A DNA stretch of 64,000 nucleotides from Anoplopoma fimbria (lineage: Eukaryota > Chordata > Actinopteri > Perciformes > Anoplopomatidae): the NCBI RefSeq assembly GCF_027596085.1, contig NC_072454.1, positions 22,682,990-22,746,989 of the forward strand, in the 5' to 3' direction. A program made the translations under genes and the position numbers. Positions 1 to 13,450 of this stretch are shown one piece after another (within the stretch, counting starts at the first letter, position 1; each line of letters opens with the position of its first letter). Below the pieces are notes generated by a model. That model was not told the origin of the DNA. It did no database searches and saw only the letters and a program-made list of their open reading frames with translations.

Positions 1-1636
1 ATATACTACCAGGTAGCTTAATCTTAAGCAATACATCTTCATGTATTAGTTGATTATATTTTGTAAAAATTATTCAAAATCTAAGGCTACAGCTGTGAAA
101 TAAATGTAGTGGAATATAAGTAGAAATAATTATAAAAACTTACCTTCAAAATTTAAAATGAGTACAATACTTGAAATTGATATTCCACCACTGCCAATAG
201 CCAGAGCTACAAAAGTAACTTTTAATAACTCACTTTGGTTGAGTTATGACTTATTCAAAATCTTGCCATGACACTACATCTATCACTAAATGTGGACAAC
301 AAAAACACCCAAAACACCACTTTGAAAGCCAAGTGCAGGAAAATAAGATTACTGACAGTGTTAAGATAATAGAGTTTCTTTTTCATTCCTGTTATCAGGC
401 CAACTTAATAACCACAGTGTTCTCTCACACCACTGAACCTTAATAGGAACATACCTGTAGCCGCTCATATTTCATCCCTGTGACAATATCCAAGGTCTCT
501 ACTTAGCCGAGACCTGGAATCTACAAGATAAAACATGGAGCAGACGGCAGTGTTTTGAGAAGAACTATTGAAATACACAGAATGGGTGTGTACTGTAGCT
601 ACATGTATCAACTTGTGGTTGGCTGTGTTTGATTTGTATTATTCAGTTTAATCACATACAGTGCTTGTGTCTGTCACGGTGTAGGTGTTCACAGCCATAA
701 ATCAGTAAGAACTTGTGATCCACATGCCAAGGCTGTCTATTTGAAAAACAGCCGTTGAGATTATTCTTATGAATAACATTCAACAAGGAAACGAAGACAA
801 AGTGTTGTCCCTTGAAACCTTAATAAAGAAAAAACAACCTAAAGCTTTAATGTTAGTTTTAAGCTGAAGGCTTAATTAAAGGGGCAGAACCTCCGTTTGT
901 TTAATGCCCTATGAAACGGGTGCAGTGACTCAGTTGACTGATAAGCGGCCATTTCTGTCATTCCAGGCATAGCAGAGGCAGCAGAGCTCTGAGCTGGTGG
1001 TGTTTTTTTTAAGCTGTAGAAATGGAAACTAGTTGGAGAGATGTGTAACAGCGGGGTATCGGGGGAGGACAGGTGTAGCTTGTCATGTAATTATAAATAT
1101 ATAAACAGCACCAGCGCAATTATAAGCTGAGTAATCATTAAACATAAATTGAAGTTGCTCAGGCCAATGATGTCATTGTAATGTCAGAGCCACCAGTGTT
1201 ATGACATTAGGTTAACAAAGCAGTCCATGGTCTGGGGCAAAATATTTGCTGCTGTTTTTGGATTAGCAAATACAATAACACAGACCCATCAAAAGATTTA
1301 ACATGAACGCTTGTCCAGCAAAGAATTTATAAAAAAAAAAGAAAAATATTTTGTACGTCATAACAGAAAAACACCTGGTTATTAAATAAAACATGTTAAT
1401 TAATAACATTAACGATGGCATGGCACAGTGGGACATTTATCAAAATGTAAACATTATATGATTAGCAGTCTAATTGCACTTCTGTGAAAAGGCCTTCAAC
1501 AAAACTAGAAGTACACTTGTAACACTAGCATCTCATAAAACACATCAATATAGCTTGATAAGAATCCGCTGAGAGCCCTTGGAAATAGTTTTTAGCTTTG
1601 GTAGCAAGCTAACTTGCCAGCTAAATAGTTATGCCG
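1..1636. other. Gene-free, AT-rich DNA
   Basis: No coding signal, RNA gene or recognised repeat was seen. The short open frames lack any family resemblance. Confidence 0.6.
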
Positions 1637-2211
1637 TGTTCACACCAAAAGCGAAGCGAATTTTTCGCGCGCTCAGTTTTCACGTAAAGTCAATGCACGG
1701 ACGCGAATATACGCGAGTAGACACGATCTCGAGCCTTGCGTCGCGAATGAGGCGAAATTGGCCTCATTCGCTTCATTCGCCAGAGTTGAAATATTTCAAT
1801 TCCGGCGAAAAATTTGCGTGACGCTGTGTTGCGAAAGCCAATCAGCGTTGAGATTCTCCTCCTGTCACGCTGTCATCGATCCGAGCTCCGTTCACAAAAC
1901 AAGCATTTATAAAGTGATTTCCTTGTCGTCTTGCAGAGAGAACTAACAAACATGAATTCTGACTTTTTACAAACAACCATCATTGTGTTGTTATTTCGGC
2001 GTCCCTTTTTGTACATTTATTATAATTAAATCACAGTAAGATTGTACAACATTAATGTACAACAAAATATCTAACAGGCAAATCATAACTTCTGATACAT
2101 GGATGTCATTTTAATGTGCTCTTCGAATGAAGCGAATAAACACAAATGAACCTGCGAGTAAACTGACGCGAAGACGCGTTGCGAATATTCGCTTTGCTTT
2201 TGGTGTGAACA
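1637..2211 (+). mobile_element. Non-autonomous TIR DNA transposon, family A, full-length copy
   Basis: The ends are 25-bp terminal inverted repeats at 1637-1661 and 2187-2211 with one mismatch. The outer part is TGTTCACACCAAAAGC. The subterminal zone is packed with GCGAA/TTCGC words in both orientations. No transposase frame is present. The left end of both copies in this window shares a further TGCCG just outside the TIR, so the element may start at 1632. Superfamily not assigned. Confidence 0.8.
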
Positions 2212-2264
2212 GCAAGTAAACAAATAGAACGCTAATCGCTAGGCCAAGGACCTTAAACTTGCAT

Positions 2265-2520
2265 TCTTTCTAATGACCAGCAGGGGGCGAAAAGAAGTCT
2301 ATGAGAAAATGACTCTACTTCTCACTTGATTTATTACCTCAGTTAACATTTTAAACGTGTTTATGGTCGCAATCGCTAGTTCCAAGTGTTCTTCAATACA
2401 GCGTGAAGTTAATGTCGGTCCCATTTTAAGTTAAATAGATAATTAAAGCAGGGTATGCTTTAATGCATCGCTACCTTGTGATTGAGAAGTCGTTGCCATG
2501 GCGTCGCTGCCACAGCATTG
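2265..2520 (+). repeat. Interspersed repeat family C, copy 1
   Basis: It shares CCAGCAGGGGGCGA, TCTATGAGAAAATGAC, CTTCTCACTTGATTTATTA and GCAGGGTATGCTTTA with the copy at about 22.6 kb. Non-coding. Confidence 0.65.
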
Positions 2521-3097
2521 TTCAGCATTCTGTTGTAATAAAAGTCTAAAAGTATGTTTTTTTCGCTAGCGAAGACTACAACATTTGTCTGTGTAATTTA
2601 TAAAATGTGCAACTAATATCAAAAACTACACATAGCTACTGTGATGCTCACTGCCATAATCCAAAAGACCCTACCCGTAGGAGACCATTTTAATGCTATT
2701 TTTTATTCAGGGTTCCATTAGCATTGTGCTAACAAGTGGACCATGCAGTGGATGGCTGACCGAAGGTTTGTGTAATCCGGCCCAGCATATTAGCAGTATA
2801 AAAGTATGAAAACTAACAATTTATGATGCAATAGCTTCCTCTAAAAGCTTAAAGATCAATTATCTGTACACAGCGCTAAGTATACCCATCTCAGATACCT
2901 GAAAACCTGAAAGGCCTCTCAATATAAACTACAGTAGGCTTCATCCTCCCAGAGTAGACATATGCACATGTTGAAAATAACAGTGATATGTGTGTTTCCC
3001 AGGCAAGTGCAATGAGCGTGTGAAATGCAGGTCAGGTGAGTCATCTTCTTCTCTGACAGCACTGTCTGTTTTTTCACACTTGAATGGAAAAATACAC

Positions 3098-3101
3098 GTG
3101 T

Positions 3102-3174
<73 letters not shown>
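3098..3174. repeat. (GT)n microsatellite
   Basis: Almost pure GT over about 77 bp with one early A interruption. Confidence 0.97.
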
Positions 3175-3178
<4 letters not shown>

Positions 3179-3542
3179 CAAAAACGCACACACGGGCTGA
3201 CTCAAGCGCTTTTATGACTGCCCAGAGCTGTGCTGAAGGGCCCAAGGACATGCAGGAGTGTACATACTTAGACGCAAGCACACACTCACACAAACAAACA
3301 CATACACACGCTTATACCACCAACCCCCTACAATTTTCTCACCATCACAGGACTGATAGTATCGTAAGTATCATTCTACGCTGGTTTTTTCTCTTGCAGA
3401 CACACGTGCAAACAATGAAATGTCTTTTTCTCTCATTCACTATCCTCACTATCACACATACACACTCACACTGTCTGAATTGCTGGCGCTATAAAAAGAC
3501 AGCAGTGTTTAACCTGTCCTTGAAACTGAACAGACGGCCAAA

Positions 3543-3543
<1 letters not shown>

Positions 3544-3574
<31 letters not shown>
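3544..3574. repeat. (AC)n microsatellite
   Basis: About 31 bp pure AC, followed by imperfect units. Confidence 0.9.
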
Positions 3575-3581
<7 letters not shown>

Positions 3582-3754
3582 AGACACACAATGTCACAAC
3601 TCCATTCCTACACACAGACTATATTACATATTGCAATGTTTATGTTTAGAAATGACAGCTCCGTGTGGCTGAGCCTCCTATATGCATGCGGTGGGGACGC
3701 AAAGTGCCACTGTGTCTGCTAAAATGACCACTGAGGCGTAAACCATGCACACAA

Positions 3755-3755
<1 letters not shown>

Positions 3756-3817
<62 letters not shown>
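3756..3817. repeat. (AC)n microsatellite
   Basis: About 62 bp of AC. Confidence 0.95.
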
Positions 3818-3819
<2 letters not shown>

Positions 3820-3924
3820 GTTTTAGTGCGCTTACCTACACTGTGTTCAAATGAAAGTTATTTGTGCACCAGCGTTATCTGGGTCCTCAAATGGCAATAA
3901 TCAGTTCATTCATCAAACCACAAC

Positions 3925-3927
<3 letters not shown>

Positions 3928-4007
<80 letters not shown>
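3928..4007. repeat. (AC)n microsatellite
   Basis: About 80 bp pure AC. It is the fourth such tract within 1 kb. Confidence 0.97.
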
Positions 4008-4008
<1 letters not shown>

Positions 4009-5346
4009 CAGTCCAAGGTGGTTGGCATTAAGTGAGTGTGTGTTTGCGCGCCACCCATCTGGTTTCTCCACTGGGAAGCCTTTTGCTATTTCTAGAGCAG
4101 AGCTGCACTTCTACTCAGCTTTGTCCTTTTGCTGTTGTTTAGTTAGCTGCTTTGTGTTGCTTCTCTCTCACTCTCACTCCCTGTCACACACACACACGCA
4201 CACACACACGCGCACACACACACAAACAAAGCTTAGACACCAATACATCAAATCCCATTAGGGACCAGCAACGCCACTTTAAACAAAAACATGCACCCAG
4301 AAACACAAAGTCGTGACCCTACAAACGCACGCGACAAAGTAGTATGAAGAGTGTCGTCCTCCTCCTTGTGTGCCACACTCCTGTTTCTCTTGTTTACCTC
4401 CTCAGCCCTCCCTCTACAGTATCTTACCATTCTGTTCTTCTCATCTTCTCCCTCCTCTTCCTTCCAGCCTCCCAGTGATGTTTTGACCCCTGACCTGCAG
4501 TTGACCCACACTGGTTTCACTGGTGGCATTCCGGTCATTGGCTGGTGTCTGATGTCTGGATGAAAGCACATGTCAATTGAATGTTTTTTTTCTTATTAAG
4601 GATTTTATCTTTTATTTACTTATTTAGTTTGTTAGAGGGGTATTACATTATACTTGACCTCATGCTTTACTTTCATCAATATTTGGAAAACCCCAATAGT
4701 TTGAAAAATGTCCCATTAAAACGAAAGCCAATTTGTCCCACAGCCGGTCATCCAGCATAAAATCCGATTGTGTCTAAAGGCCCATTGATCTAAAATACAC
4801 ATTGGAATTGGAACATTTGTCGTACTACTAGGGTTTTGGAATCATTGCTCCTCAGAACTATGGTCAGTCCTTGTTTGAAGACCGTCTCTTCCCAATGTTC
4901 AGAGCTAGGTATTAGCTGTTGTTAGCCACACTTTTGTCATGCCATGGTTTACAATGCCTCAGTTTTTATATCTTTAATTCATAATGAAATATCTCATCTG
5001 TGTCCTCCACCGTACGTGAAAAATCCTACATCAAGGTCATATCTGATAGCTATGATCTCTACAAAAATGGTTTTAACAGCCTCTATACAGCCCATTCTCT
5101 GCATTAACAATCAGACCTTTAAAAGTCAACATTTGCAATTGTTGCTATACCTGGATATAACTGCGTTCCCTATGGGATTAAATATACCTATAAGTGTGTG
5201 TGAGTCTACGTGTCTGTCTGCATGTACATGTCTGCTGCCGTGGTGAAGGTCACAGATATTATCAGTGTCGTGTGTGGGAGTGTGGGTTGAAGCATGTTTG
5301 TGTGCAGTTTGTATGCTACAGGTTTGTACATATTACTTAATGTCTG

Positions 5347-5463
<117 letters not shown>

Positions 5464-5699
5464 GGTGTGTGTGTGAAGGTGTGTTTCTTTGTGTTAGATT
5501 CCAACAGGTTGTAGATCATTCACAGGTACGACAGGTCAATCTTCAATCCAGATGGCCTCCCAGACTCCTGGGCTACATTCCAAACAGAAACAGACTTCAC
5601 TACAATGTCACCTCTCTCACACATACTCCTAGCAATTATACCTAACAGTGAGTCATTATCAAAATCCCACACTTGCTTATTAACGCTTCCACATTAATA

Positions 5700-6030
5700 A
5701 AAGGTAAATGGACTGTATTTATGTAGCGCAAAACCAGGAACCTTAGGGTTACCTCCTGAGCACATAGCACCCTTGTAGTAAAAAAGGAAACATTGTTAGG
5801 GCGCAAGATTTAAAAAATGGAACGGTTCCTTACTCACCCGACAGCTATCTCAGAAGGAGCCATAAAGACATAAAAAACACAGGTGAAGTTGGTTAGCCAC
5901 CAATATGGGTTTCATCACTTGCACTAGGACCCCCACACACACACACACTCCTATGCGGAACGGATGACAGGCTGATGGCTATCTCCTTGTTCAAACAACA
6001 CCGCCAAGTATCTCTGCTGCGATAGCCTCA
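5700..6030 (+). repeat. Interspersed teleost repeat (AAATGGACTGTATTTATGTAGCGC type)
   Basis: It opens with AAATGGACTGTATTTATGTA then GCGC and continues through CGGAACGGATGACAGG and TGGCTATCTCCTTGTTC. These phrases recur in fish genomes. Heavily diverged. Confidence 0.5.
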
Positions 6031-6759
6031 TCAGGCTACCACTGTACGTAGCGCCATGTCATGCTGTAAAGTGTTTATTATGGCAGACGTCCTTGGCCAC
6101 AATGGTCCACTTTGCTATAATTAGCATATTTCTTATCGCACATTGTGCTATCCAGGGGCAGAGGGGAAGGAGCGAGAGATAGACCTTCAGTAAAGCATCG
6201 GTCCCGCTCTCTCTCACCAAAAAAAAAAACAGGAGTATGACAAATGACTGGAATGGAAATGTGGAAATAAGATCAAAAGAGTGGACCTTGCATCCTATTC
6301 TGAGACAAACTTCACTCTCTGGCTCGTCCATCTCCTCTCGTGAGTCAGAGGTGATGTCCTCAACATCTGTCATCGTCCTTGTCCTCATTTCTCTTTCCTC
6401 TCTTTCTTTTTTCCATCCTTCCGCTCCATCGCTGACTCCAGGACAGTTGTGGATGACATTATGCGATGATAGCTTGATCGGAGGAGCAAGCAACTTATGA
6501 AGAAGCACTTATGTTTGCACTATTAGTTCAAAAAGTCTTTAATGAACAAGCACCAAAAAATGGAAAACAATGTTACCGTAGAAGAAGACAAGAAGACAAA
6601 TGAACTAGAACTTTTGACAAAATATAGATTAAAAACGTTGTCATGCTAAGAGTGTCATGAATGTGTACAGTACATTTCGGTGGGTGCATGTGTTCTTCCT
6701 CATAACAGGATATGACAGATATGGAAAGCCTCTTAGCCGTCTCACTGTCCGGGTTGCCC

Positions 6760-6760
<1 letters not shown>

Positions 6761-6800
<40 letters not shown>

Positions 6801-6809
6801 GACACACAC

Positions 6810-6854
<45 letters not shown>

Positions 6855-6861
6855 ACACACA
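6761..6861. repeat. Compound (AC)n microsatellite
   Basis: About 100 bp of AC with a few interruptions (CTCACAGACACACAACAC near the middle). Confidence 0.95.
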
Positions 6862-8204
6862 GGTCAGGTCAGTCAGGCTACCACTGGGATCAGATGTCCG
6901 CCTTTTCCATATAAATGTCACATAACATCTGTTTTTTATTCCGTGAAATAAAACCTTGACTCGCAAAAGAACGGGTCTGTACCTCCGTTAATAAGGTTTA
7001 AGTTCCCTTTTATCATTGTGAGCAAATATCTAACAACCTTCAGTGAAACATAAAAATGACACGCAGGACAATGGGTAATATACATTCAGGTTCGCAGGAT
7101 ACGCTGCATAACAATAGCACAAAGGAGGATGCTACACGAATGACAGATTTATTGGTTTGCAGACACTTTTATCAAAGGTGGGGACAGCCATCATTTACGT
7201 CTGATACAGTGGAGGTTCCTCCCTCCTGCTGCTGCATTTTGATTGGATATCACACAGTATACAGGATTTCAGGGTAGTGTTGGGGATTTTACCCAAAAAT
7301 CATTGAAGACTACCGTTAAAGCTACTACAATGAACTTTCATTTGTGTGTTTTTTGGCGGTCCCTGTGGACAAAAGCGGTATTTTTCCAAGCACCAGAGTC
7401 CCTTTAGAAAACCTCTCTTTTTAATGCAGCAGGGACTGCCGAAATGTCCCGCTCAGTCCCCATTTTGGTCCTCTGGTGCCTCCCTAGCATCCAGTGGGTC
7501 AAGCAATTCGGCAATTTACTGACTCTGCTCCTTAGATTCTCATGCGATGGTTTCAGATATTCTTAATATTCAGGCTGATTTTGTGGATTTTGAACTAGTC
7601 ATGGTTCAAATTTGTATGACAGTGATACCTGTTATCCGGAGAGGTTGGAAGGAGATATAAGTTTCTACGTTAAAACCTGTGGAGCTTATATTTGCAGAGT
7701 ACTTTAGCACATCATTAACTAGCGTTAGCTAGCTACTGAAGGTATATTGAATGTATACACGTTTTTTTCCTTTAAAATAATACAGTGAGTCAAGACCTCC
7801 CCGGCTTTACAGGAACAGTCTTAATTTCATCATCTTCTGTCATGTTCGCCAGGTGGTTCACTTTTACACTGTGACCTGTAGGCTTTAGCTTCTATTTGTA
7901 TCTTTTTTACCTGTTTTCTCTGATGAATCATTTTGACATCCATGGATGTAGCCTTCAAACGCATATTGTAGACCCTTCTGTCCTCTTCTCTCTGAAATGT
8001 ATTATTCCGTCTCCGAAAATGATCATATTTATGCAGGAAGTGCAGTTAGTGACAGTGTGGGCTCCACGGTAGCTCTGAAAGCTTTAAGGAGCAGCAGTGG
8101 GGGTGGGAAGGGTCAATTAATTTGGAGTCATATTATTCACTTTCCTTTTAGCTCCTTTTTGGTCTATACCTATTCCTGAGGAAGTTATTTGGCTCTGCTA
8201 AATG

Positions 8205-8420
8205 TCGCCACCATGTTCACCAGCTGGTCGCAAACTGTTCTGTGTGCTGTTTGATGCTGAGCAGGTAGCTTCCAGAGGATTTATCATATTTTTTTCACTG
8301 AAAACAGCAGCTTGACCTAATAACGCTATTGATGAGAGCTTTAATGATGTAACAAAACAGTAAAGCTACCAATCCAAAATAATGTGCTGAAAGATGCTAA
8401 AACGCTCCAAAGAGCTGAGG
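8205..8420 (+). repeat. Interspersed repeat family D, copy 1
   Basis: It shares TTCACCAGCTGGTCGCAAAC, GATGCTGAGCAGGTAG and CTGAAAACAGCAGC with the copies near 24.0, 34.1 and 47.4 kb. Diverged, non-coding. Confidence 0.55.
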
Positions 8421-9824
8421 GGATTTGCAAAATTGGATGATAATTCTCCATAGGTTTCTCACTATGAGTGACACCATTCACATTACACAAAGACTTTTAA
8501 TCCTTTGTTGTATAAGAATATCGGTGAGCTTTAAATTTAAAGGTATTCAACACAAGAGCTTAAGGCTGTATATTTAACCCAAGGGCCCGGCCGCGATGGA
8601 GACAAGAGAGGGGGCAGGCAGGGACGTTTGTGCCCCGGCCTGCTCCGACAGCCCCCCAGCAGGACCATGAAACAACACTAGGCTGTCAGCACCTTCAACC
8701 GACCACATCACGGCCAGGACACTGCTGTCAGCAGGCGCTATACACACTGACGCACACACACACACACTCATTCGCATACCACTGCCAAACACACATACTC
8801 ACATAGAGAGGGGCAGATACCTCCCACCTACACACACACACACACACATTCACACACAAACAGCAACTGAGTGTTTGGTTAGCCGGTTTGTGCCTGTCAG
8901 TCACCTTTTCACTATCCCACACAACACACATACATGGTTGGAGTCAGTCAAGTCTGGTTAACAGACAGGCGAGAAAGATCCTTTTCCAGTGTTGTCACCC
9001 TCTGTCTTCATCTCTCATTCCTTGCTGCTGTCTTGACCAAAGGGTACCTTCAAATCTACAATATGCAGTTTTTCCACTTCCTCACTTTTTCCGACCCTAC
9101 GTATTCCATCTGTGTCCTTTCTGCCCCCACACTCTATCCTTATCCATTCCTCATACATGCATCTCTCCAGCATTTCCATATTAACTACCTGTGTGCTCTT
9201 CCTGCTGCCGGGTCCTGCAGCGGCGACAGACAACAGATGGTGCTGAATACTGGATGGAGTGGCAGTGCTGCTGCGTCATGGAAGCAAGCAGGACGAGGTT
9301 AGATCAGGTGAGGTTTGCTCTCCGTGACACCGTTCGGCAGACTTTTCATGTTTCTGAATGTTGATGATGAAGGTTTTTAAAGATTAAATTCTGGTTTATT
9401 AGAACCATTATATATTTTTGTAGTTTTGGCCTTCATGATGATATTATACTTGCCAAAGTAATTGCTGAAATCTTAAACGCGGTGACATTGCTGCAACAAA
9501 GCCAGACAGGGTAAGAAAAACAAGGCTGTTAACAAACAAGCTTTTAGCCAGGTTACCTTCACCAATTTATTTGGAGGTTATCCCACGAGTGAGCACATCC
9601 AAAATGTCAGTAATAATCCCTCATTGCAAAGCATATATTGAGTGGTTGTTAATAAAAGTGATGTGGTATAATATGATTATAACAGGCAAGTAAATCCACT
9701 AAGGCTTGTCGTGGGAGATGGTTCTAACAAACACAGGACTCTCACCGGGGACATCAATGTTTGTGTCCTGTGGAAAACCAAAAGTAAACGTTGACTTGAT
9801 GCTTGTTACGTCATGTTACGTAAG

Positions 9825-10130
9825 AAAGTCCAGCAGTTGTTATTCATAAGTTACATTGCGTTGTTACGTTACGTTGTTACATTACGTTGTTACATTACGT
9901 TGTTACATTACGTTGATACGTTACGTTGTTACATTACATTGCTACGTTACATTGTAACGTAACAATGTAACGTAGCAACGTAACGTATATTACAATGTTA
10001 CGTTACAATGTTACGTTACAATGTTACGTTACAATGTTACGTTACAATGTTACGTTACAATGCTACGTAACGTTATTTCTTTACATTGGTACGTTATGTT
10101 GTAAAGTTATGTTGCTACGTTATTTCGTCA
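9825..10130. repeat. Palindromic tandem array of GTTACGTTACAATGTT-type units
   Basis: The left side repeats a 13-mer (TTACATTACGTTG) about four times; the right side repeats TGTTACGTTACAA about six times. They meet at a perfect 17-bp inverted repeat (9939-9955 and 9962-9978) with a 6-nt centre. Nearly all units contain the self-complementary word ACGT. Confidence 0.85.
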
Positions 10131-13049
10131 TTAAGTTATTACTTTAACACAAACTGTGATCTTTTTCTTACCCATCCCAAGTGTCATTGTGTGTTTTTTT
10201 GGGCGTGATACAAGGCTGATGGTTCAGAAACTTTGACATTCCTCAAATCAAGAGGCAATTTTCTGGCAAATAGGTTGGAAATGCAGTAGGTGTGGCAGAG
10301 TCCTTTGAAGAGTTCAGCTTAAAACTTCTGGTGTTATAGTTTTTTAAATATTTTAACAAGTGTCATTTGTAATCCTTATTATCCATTCTTGTGGTAGTTC
10401 ATATGGTTTTATTTTGAATTTGTATACTTTCTTACGAAAGGAAACCTTATGTATTATAGCAAAAAATAGACATTGTTCTATTTGACTACTATAGTTACAT
10501 CTGGACTTTAATGTATATTTAAATAACATCAGTTAACATTTTGAGAGTAGCTTATAGTTACACTGATCTTGATGTTTTTTTTCTTTATTAGGCCCTGTGC
10601 TGTTTTTGAAAGTGTGTATCTTTCGAGTTTACAGCAATGAGACTGTTAGAAGCTGACATTGCAAAGGTTGTCAGTTAGATTTTAACTGAGACCACTACGT
10701 GCACTTGTGTGTACCCAAGCCTGAGAAACTGCAAAGATACCACAAGGACAGGTCATTTTTATGTGCATAGGACTCCATGTTGAAGTGCTGAGCTAGGGCT
10801 TATATTACTGTATAATCTGTTTTTTTCTCGCTAAACCAGGCCCTCATTTCTTCTCATATCGGCCCTGGACTCTGGACTGTAATTGACCAGCCTTTTACAG
10901 CTAACTTAAGCTCTACTGTACTGGCCCGGGTCACTCAATCACATTGTAAGTTGAGAAAAAGCTGCCTGATCATAATAACTCACTTGCTGGCAGTTTTACT
11001 GAGTGAATAACTCTCCCAGTGTCAGCTACGTTGATTGATGGGTAAAAATGAGTCCCCCCACCTTAACCACATCAACCACCATATATTTGTCTGATAACTA
11101 CTTTATCTACAGCCAATGCTCTTATCAGCTGGCCTTCATACTGGACTGATGGACATCTGGAGAAGTGTGCATCTATGTGCTCCGTAAAAACAGCACTTAA
11201 AACTGAGGAAATATCTCACACTGACGAATCTCCAGTGTCCTGAAACAACACAAAAAACACTTTTCCAAACCACAAGACGTGCCCGGGTGCACATTCACAA
11301 ACAATTAAGTAAAACTTTCCCAATACACACACACACACAAAGCGTTACGTGAAGCATGAAGGCCTGTTTGTCCGCGGGGACGGCTCATAAAGTGAGTCAG
11401 GCATGACTGGGAGGCCTGAGACGAGGAAGCAATCACATCAGGGAGGATAGAGTTTCCATACACAGGCCGCGGGTCAGGTATGCAGCTCCAGATTTTAAAA
11501 AAGATGTAATATTAGACGCAGACAGACAGACAGGCAGGCAGGCAGGTAGACGCCCAGACAGACAGCTGCCCAACATATTAAATAGCATTAGCCAGAGTAT
11601 TGTCTCATAACCTTTTACCCCCCCAGGCCAGAGATGTTCCTCACGCTGCATTATGGGTTATGACTGGTCTGACCACGACCAGATACAGCAATCCAAATTT
11701 TATTCCACTCCGCTAGGGCTTTCTGTCCCAAATAGGCCTCTGTAGCAACAGACACCGTGCAAGGAAATACCGTAAATATGGATTGACAATTGTATAAATT
11801 TGCCTCATTTGTACACACACATGCACAGAAACTACTAGATGAATGGCCAACAACATTTGCACATATTTCTGTGCTATATCACATACAGAAATCTGTTAAT
11901 TTGTCACATAGTTTGGGAAGTATTTTTTTTATTGGATAGAACTACAGTCAGCTCAAAGTGTATTACTCCATGAGCCGTATAATGTGAAGAGCCAGTGACA
12001 CCACGTGCAGTCATCTTGTAAACGTGTCGGTCTTATCTTCACCGTATGAGTAATAAAGAGTTTACTCATCTTCAGTCCTTTTCATCTGTCTACAGATACA
12101 GTTGTTCCATTAACATCAGTTATCTTCACTCAAGTTTAAACTTCATCCAAGCTTTATGGATCTGGACTGCTTGCAGTTAGTACAAGTAGTACAAGTGAAC
12201 GACCTGCATTTTAAATTTTACTGATATGTGTAAAGAAGAATAAGCGACAAAATGATACTCATTTTGGAGCAATACTTAAATTCAGAATGTGTATTTTCAT
12301 AAATGATATGTACAATATTACTGGATTATTTTTTATAATTTAATTGTGAGCAGGATTTTACCCCCAGCGTATATGAATCAGCTCCATAACAGGAAAGACA
12401 CAGTTTTGTTGCTACAGCCTTACTTGGTCTGGTATGACCAGTAGCATTTGTAGGCTAATGTTAGCTTATGCTAGCAAACCTTTAAGAAGATATTGCTGCG
12501 TTACTGATGTTGCTGAGTCAGTTAACTAAATTTAAGACTCGATTCCTGACTTGTGCTTGGCTAACGCTACATAGCATTTAAGATTATTCTGTAAATGTTT
12601 ATCGTGGCCACCATGGCTGCTAATCAGCAAAAGCTACATACAGAGGGCTAATGTGCATGTGCTAATCAAATATGTGTTGTATGTAAAATGGTAATTTTCG
12701 AAGTAGCTAGTCGCTAGCTGACATACACTATAAATGTACATACAATTTTTACGCTATCTTGTATTGGATTAGAACGATGAAGTAACATAAAATGGCATAC
12801 CCAAGTAAAGTACAAGTACAACTAAATTTTGTTCATAAGCTTCAGGTATCACCACTAGTGAATATTTGCATCCGTACAAACAGGTCACCCAGGAAAGAAG
12901 GAAATGAGTATGTAAGGCTGGCCCCAAGCATATTTTAATATCCTGTGTTATTATTAATCAACAGTATTATCGCAAATCTCCATCCAAACACAACCCCACA
13001 AAGCCTTGGTACTAGTTTTGTCTCCCCAGTCTGTGTAGGGCTAACAGAG

Positions 13050-13450
13050 GATGTTTTCAATTACCCCAAAAATTAAACATAGAGAAGCCATCTGCTTGGG
13101 CTATGATAATCACTATGCATTGTTGCGTGCAGGCCCGAATGAGTGAGAAGTCTGAGTCAGAGAGCAGGTTCATCATGGGGCAGATAAGAGGAGGGCCCGT
13201 TACAGTTTCACTCTAATCTGAATACGGTTTCAAATAAATCCGGTCAGAATCTCCTGAGAAGGGAGATAAAAGGCTGCTTTCTCAGCAGAGCGGCAGAAAG
13301 CATGATGACGCTATAGCTCCCTGGTGGGCTAATATGAGTCAGTGCTTCGAGGGTTAAACCACACCGTCAGTCCCTACGTGGTTTCACATGCAAATGTGCA
13401 ATATGCAAATGTCACATACTGGGCCACATGTTTGAAAAACACTGATCAGC
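13050..13450. promoter_or_regulatory. Candidate enhancer block: AP-1, GATA and octamer motifs
   Basis: Unique-looking, repeat-free sequence. It carries two TGAGTCA motifs (13153-13159 and 13335-13341), two AGATAA-type GATA motifs (13182-13188 and 13264-13270) and two perfect ATGCAAAT octamers (13388-13395 and 13403-13410). The regulatory role is inferred from motif clustering only. Confidence 0.4.

Noticed and set aside
9825..10130. CRISPR-like reading of the regular 13-mer array
   Set aside because: The units are contiguous with no unique spacers, and the genome is a vertebrate. It is a palindromic tandem array.
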